8,399 bases of DNA. Origin: NVQY01 sp047639325. Its GTDB lineage: Bacteria > Pseudomonadota > Alphaproteobacteria > Rhodobacterales > Rhodobacteraceae. This document shows, piece after piece, positions 6,331 through 8,399 of this stretch. Under the pieces are notes generated by a model, which did not search any database, was not told the DNA's origin, and worked only from the letters and a program-made list of their open reading frames with translations. The DNA lies in contig JBLINN010000191.1 in NCBI GenBank assembly GCA_047639325.1, forward strand, positions 1 to 8,399. Direction: 5' to 3'. The position numbers and the translations under genes were made by a program. Numbering within the stretch: position 1 is the first letter of the stretch; each line of letters starts with the position of its first letter.

Positions 6331-6359
6331 TTGCAATGCTGCGCTGCAGCATTCATATT
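6331..6359 (+). promoter_or_regulatory. putative phaP promoter
   Basis: TTGCAA (6331-6336), exactly 17 bp, then CATATT (6354-6359): 4 of 6 matches in each sigma-70 box. The predicted start near 6366 gives a leader of about 50 nt. The phaP Shine-Dalgarno is AAGGA at 6404-6408, 8 nt before the ATG. The spacer is almost entirely occupied by operator O2. Confidence 0.5.
6335..6353. promoter_or_regulatory. PhaR-type operator O2 inside the phaP promoter spacer
   Basis: AATGCTGC-GCT-GCAGCATT is a perfect palindrome with 8 bp arms, the longest PhaR-like site in the window, and contains the CTGC-N3-GCAG core at 6339-6349. It fills the gap between the predicted -35 and -10 boxes of phaP, the classic position for a repressor that excludes RNA polymerase. 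Its left part, TGCAATGCTGC (6332-6342), recurs in front of phaR. Confidence 0.65.
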
Positions 6360-6416
6360 GTCCTTAGCTGATGAGACACGGGGGCAGGCCCCAACCAGCC
6401 CACAAGGATTAGAACA

Positions 6417-6860
6417 ATGGCCAATGCACAAGATTTCACCACCGTAATGAAAGACATCATGGGCGCCTTCCCCGTGGATAACGCTGCCATGGAAGACGTA
6501 ATGAAGAACACCGCATCCCTGAACGAAAAGCTTTCGGGTGTTGCTCTGGGCGCCGCCGAGAAATCGGCCGAGATTTCCAGCAAGTGGACCAAAGACACCA
6601 TCGCCAAGCTGGGCGAGATGTCTAAAGCCAAGGCCGACCCGGCCGATTATGCCAAAGCCATGACCGATTTCGCTTCGTCCGCTGCCGAGGTTGCTTCCGA
6701 GAACATGGCCGCTTTCGCCGAGATCGCCAAAAAAGTTCAGACAGAAACCGTTGAACTGATGATGGCCGCAGGCAAGGACCTCACCGAGGAAACCAGCGCA
6801 GCTGTTAAAAAAGCCACCGGCGAAGTCACCGCCGCTGCGAAAAAAGCTGCTGCCAAGTAA
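6417..6860 (+). CDS. phaP: phasin PhaP (granule surface protein)
   Basis: A 147-aa phasin, expected to coat PHB granules and control their number and size. The sequence is almost entirely amphipathic helix with no Cys and a single Trp (Trp57). It has helical stretches at about 22-70 and 77-133 and a C-terminal Ala/Lys-rich tail (AAVKKATGEVTAAAKKAAAK, 128-147). The length and pattern fit the alphaproteobacterial Phasin_2-like group. Codon use is strongly biased to a few codons (GCC/GCT, AAG, ACC), consistent with high expression. It lies 132 bp after phaC with its own promoter, two PhaR-like operators and a strong terminator, so it is probably also a separate monocistronic unit induced when granules titrate PhaR. 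The family call rests on composition, length and context. Confidence 0.93.
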   Translation: MANAQDFTTVMKDIMGAFPVDNAAMEDVMKNTASLNEKLSGVALGAAEKSAEISSKWTKDTIAKLGEMSKAKADPADYAKAMTDFASSAAEVASENMAAFAEIAKKVQTETVELMMAAGKDLTEETSAAVKKATGEVTAAAKKAAAK

Positions 6861-6917
6861 ACGCAAGAGCTACGCGACTTTGCATCTATTCCTCCCAGAT
6901 GGTGCAATCGCGCTAGG

Positions 6918-6943
6918 GGGCGGGCCAATGGTCCGCCCTTTTT
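6918..6943 (+). terminator. rho-independent terminator of phaP
   Basis: GGGCGGGCC (6918-6926) pairs with GGTCCGCCC (6930-6938) across an AAT loop; the nine-pair stem has one G-T wobble. It is followed directly by TTTTT (6939-6943). It lies about 57 bp after the phaP stop and should separate phaP from phaR. Confidence 0.88.
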
Positions 6944-7030
6944 GCGTGCCGGGCCTTTGGTCTTGCCTCAAAAAATCTGATTTCCAAGCAACCGGGCGTC
7001 GCAACCGACAGACCCGCCTTTCTTTTTGTT

Positions 7031-7065
7031 CTGCGCTCGCATAGTCTTTGCTGCAATGCTGCATT
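7031..7065. promoter_or_regulatory. degenerate PhaR-type operator region before phaR
   Basis: Two imperfect copies of the site lie here: CTGC-GCTC-GCAT (7031-7042, spacer 4, last base differs) and CTGC-AAT-GCTG (7051-7061, one core mismatch). The 11-mer TGCAATGCTGC at 7052-7062 is identical to one in the phaP operator. A loose -10 (CATAGT, 7040-7045) would place transcription start within the second site, but no good -35 is seen. This suggests autoregulation of phaR by weaker sites. Confidence 0.5.
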
Positions 7066-7083
7066 CCTTGGAGAGGAACCACC

Positions 7084-7659
7084 GTGGCCAAACAGGAAAA
7101 GCCTTTACTGATCAAGCGTTATGCCAGTCGGCGTCTGTATAACACAGAGACCTCGGACTATGTCACGCTAGAAGATATCGCCGGGTTTATCCGTGCCGGG
7201 CGCGAAGTTCAGATTGTTGATCTGAAATCTGGGGATGACCTGACCCGTCAATACCTGTTGCAAATCATTGCAGAGCACGAAAGCCGCGGCGAAAATATCC
7301 TGCCGGTGAACGTTCTGAATGATCTGGTGCGCAGTTATATGGTGCCGGGCGGCGGGATGATGCCGGAATTCCTGCAAAGCTCTTTCGACATGCTGCGTGA
7401 CAGTCAAGCGCAGATGGTGGAAAAGATGAAATCCATGAATCCGATGACCCAGCTGCCAGGATTCGAAATGCCCGGCCTTGAGGCGATGAAAGCCCAGCAA
7501 GAGGCATTCCTAAAGGCGATGTCAGGTGGCATAACCGGCAGTTGGTCTGCCCCGGGCACCGAAGCGGCGACCCCAGAGGAAGAGACCCCGACCGAGGATC
7601 TGGACGAGATCAAAAAGCAACTGGCTGATCTTCAAGACAAGCTGTCAAAACTGAAATAA
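7084..7659 (+). CDS. phaR: PHA synthesis repressor PhaR
   Basis: DNA-binding repressor that also binds nascent PHB; granule binding releases phasin gene repression (established for Paracoccus and Rhodobacter). The 191-aa protein opens with the highly conserved PHB_acc_N domain: LLIKRYASRRLYNTETSDYV (8-27), EDIAGFI (30-36), EVQIVDLKSGDDLTRQYLLQIIAEHE (41-66). The granule-binding PHB_acc segment (about 72-147) is Met-rich and hydrophobic. An acidic linker (about 158-173) leads to a short coiled coil, LDEIKKQLADLQDKLSKLK. The start is the GTG at 7084, with GAGG 7 nt upstream (7073-7076); a TTG at 7048 in the same frame would add a non-family extension through the operator and the Shine-Dalgarno. 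It is probably its own unit after the phaP terminator, autoregulated through the upstream sites. Known elsewhere as an AniA-type regulator in rhizobia. Confidence 0.96.
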   Translation: MAKQEKPLLIKRYASRRLYNTETSDYVTLEDIAGFIRAGREVQIVDLKSGDDLTRQYLLQIIAEHESRGENILPVNVLNDLVRSYMVPGGGMMPEFLQSSFDMLRDSQAQMVEKMKSMNPMTQLPGFEMPGLEAMKAQQEAFLKAMSGGITGSWSAPGTEAATPEEETPTEDLDEIKKQLADLQDKLSKLK

Positions 7660-7664
7660 CGCAG

Positions 7665-7684
7665 GGGCCTGTTCCGGCAGGCCC
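7665..7684 (+). terminator. hairpin after phaR, weak terminator candidate
   Basis: GGGCCTG (7665-7671) and CAGGCCC (7678-7684) form a perfect 7 bp GC-rich stem with a 6 nt loop, starting 6 nt after the phaR stop. No T-run follows, so it is not a standard intrinsic terminator; it may stabilise the 3' end or assist Rho. The rest of the gap to 7892 shows no convincing gene. Confidence 0.4.
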
Positions 7685-7892
7685 AAGCCGCCGCGCCAGA
7701 ACACTTTCAGCGGACCCCGGGGGCTAAGGGGCAACCGCGTCGCCCAGATTTACCCCGATCCACAGTTGGATGGTTTTGTCTGGCGACGCCGCAAGACACC
7801 GCGTCCACGGCGCTGGGATATTCAACCAGCGCCCTGCCACCCACTTCAGCAAAGTTCCGCCCTTTTCCCATGGTCGCGTTTTTTCGCGGCAC

Positions 7893-8399
7893 TCAGGTAT
7901 AGTCCACCGGCGTGCGCAAATCGGCCCTATCCAGCCAGTCGAAATAGTCGCGCCGCAACTGCGCTGCCACCGGCCCCGGCGCCCCATTTGAAAAATGCCC
8001 GTCATCAACCCTGCTAACCGGGAGAATACCACCGCCAGAGGACGACAAAAACACCTCATCCGCCTGCCAGAATTCGTCCAGCGGCAGGGGGCGGGTTTCA
8101 ACTTTCAGCCCCCGTGCTTGTGCCATTTCCAGGGCAGTCTGCCGTGTGATCCCGTGCAGAACGCCGTGTTCTGATGTCACCACCCGATCGCCAAACACAG
8201 CAAACACGTTGAATCCCGGCCCTTCGGTCACATTGCCCGCGTGATCCAGCAACATAGTGGTTTCAAACCCGTTCTCTTTGGCCTCGAACAGGCCAGAGGT
8301 GAAATCGCCCCAATGGTAATTCTTGATCTTCGGATTGACGCTGTCCTGCGGAATCCGCCGTACCGATTTGGCGATCCACACGGATGTGCCCAAGTCGGC
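7893..8399 (-). CDS. class IV PLP aminotransferase, N-terminus cut off by window
   Basis: The frame is open to the window edge, so about the first 110-120 residues of a family of roughly 280-300 aa are missing; 168 residues are visible. Seen, in visible numbering: NPKIKNYHWGD with Lys26 as the likely PLP-linked lysine, the Glu of VTEGPGFNVF (the VTEG/VSEG motif of fold-type IV enzymes), HGITRQT (phosphate-binding GITR-T motif) and a C-terminal block SSSGGGILPVSRVDDG followed by NGAPGPVAAQL. These are hallmarks of the branched-chain/D-amino-acid aminotransferase and aminodeoxychorismate lyase class. Without the N-terminal substrate loop the specificity cannot be decided; a branched-chain aminotransferase-like enzyme is the most common annotation for such sequences. 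It converges with phaR and has no visible link to PHB. Confidence 0.92.
   Translation of the reverse strand, partial: ADLGTSVWIAKSVRRIPQDSVNPKIKNYHWGDFTSGLFEAKENGFETTMLLDHAGNVTEGPGFNVFAVFGDRVVTSEHGVLHGITRQTALEMAQARGLKVETRPLPLDEFWQADEVFLSSSGGGILPVSRVDDGHFSNGAPGPVAAQLRRDYFDWLDRADLRTPVDYT

Noticed and set aside
6255..6866. 203-codon Gly/Phe-rich frame on the minus strand opposite phaP
   Set aside because: Its Gly/Phe/Leu richness is the complement of the Ala/Lys/Glu codons of the phasin, and it runs across the phaP promoter.
7048..7083. Extension of phaR to a TTG at 7048
   Set aside because: The added residues are unlike the family and translate the operator and Shine-Dalgarno; the GTG at 7084 has GAGG at correct spacing.
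7724..7852. Possible 42-aa minus-strand small protein with a TTG start (begins LLKWVAGRWLN, ends LGDAVAP) after the aminotransferase gene
   Set aside because: It has a purine-rich stretch upstream and reads protein-like, but the start is rare, I recognise no family, and neighbouring frames are open too. Conservation data would be needed.
7707..7892. 61-codon minus-strand frame in the same gap
   Set aside because: Arg/Gly-rich composition, no recognised motif, and it competes with the previous frame; probably non-coding.
7870..7892. CGCG-A6-CGCG hairpin just after the aminotransferase stop as a terminator
   Set aside because: Only 4 bp stem and the A/T run lies in the loop, not after the stem.

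Overview
The window looks like a chromosomal segment of an alphaproteobacterium of the Rhodobacteraceae (Roseobacter/Rhodobacter-type). The evidence is the gene order (phaZ divergent from phaC, then phaP and phaR), protein sequences that read like Rhodobacter/Paracoccus PHA proteins, moderately high GC and dense packing with stop/start overlaps. The genus cannot be told from the sequence. No mobile element, tRNA, rRNA or CRISPR array was seen.

Left part (1-2499, + strand): a 5'-truncated alpha/beta hydrolase, a VOC (glyoxalase-fold) protein and an M15 peptidase-like protein are joined by TGATG and TAATG overlaps, so they form a translationally coupled unit. After a 110 bp gap comes a complete alpha/beta hydrolase. 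Two genes here look abnormal. The VOC protein is only 98 aa and seems to lack a central block of about 40 residues. The M15-like protein has lost most of the expected zinc ligands.

Centre (2481-7659): a poly(3-hydroxybutyrate) (PHB) granule locus. On the minus strand, phaZ (intracellular PHB depolymerase, TTG start) is followed 3 bp later by a DUF6151/GFA-like zinc protein, whose end overlaps the end of the hydrolase by 19 bp. Divergently, phaC (class I PHA synthase), phaP (phasin) and phaR (granule-sensing repressor) lie on the plus strand. PhaC polymerises 3-hydroxyacyl-CoA, PhaZ degrades the polymer, PhaP coats the granule, and PhaR represses until it is titrated by nascent polymer. phaA and phaB are not in the window.

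The clearest regulatory signal is a recurring inverted repeat, CTGC-N3-GCAG. It occurs once at the phaC promoter and twice at the phaP promoter, where one copy fills the -35/-10 spacer. Degenerate versions lie in front of phaR. This fits a PhaR regulon with graded operator quality. A good intrinsic terminator separates phaP from phaR.

Right end (7660-8399): a 233 bp gap with a hairpin but no convincing gene, then the C-terminal part of a class IV PLP aminotransferase on the minus strand, cut by the window edge.

Overall this is mainly a well-known system. The less-described parts are the DUF6151 partner of phaZ, the operator set including the phaC site, the shortened VOC protein and the probable M15 pseudoenzyme.
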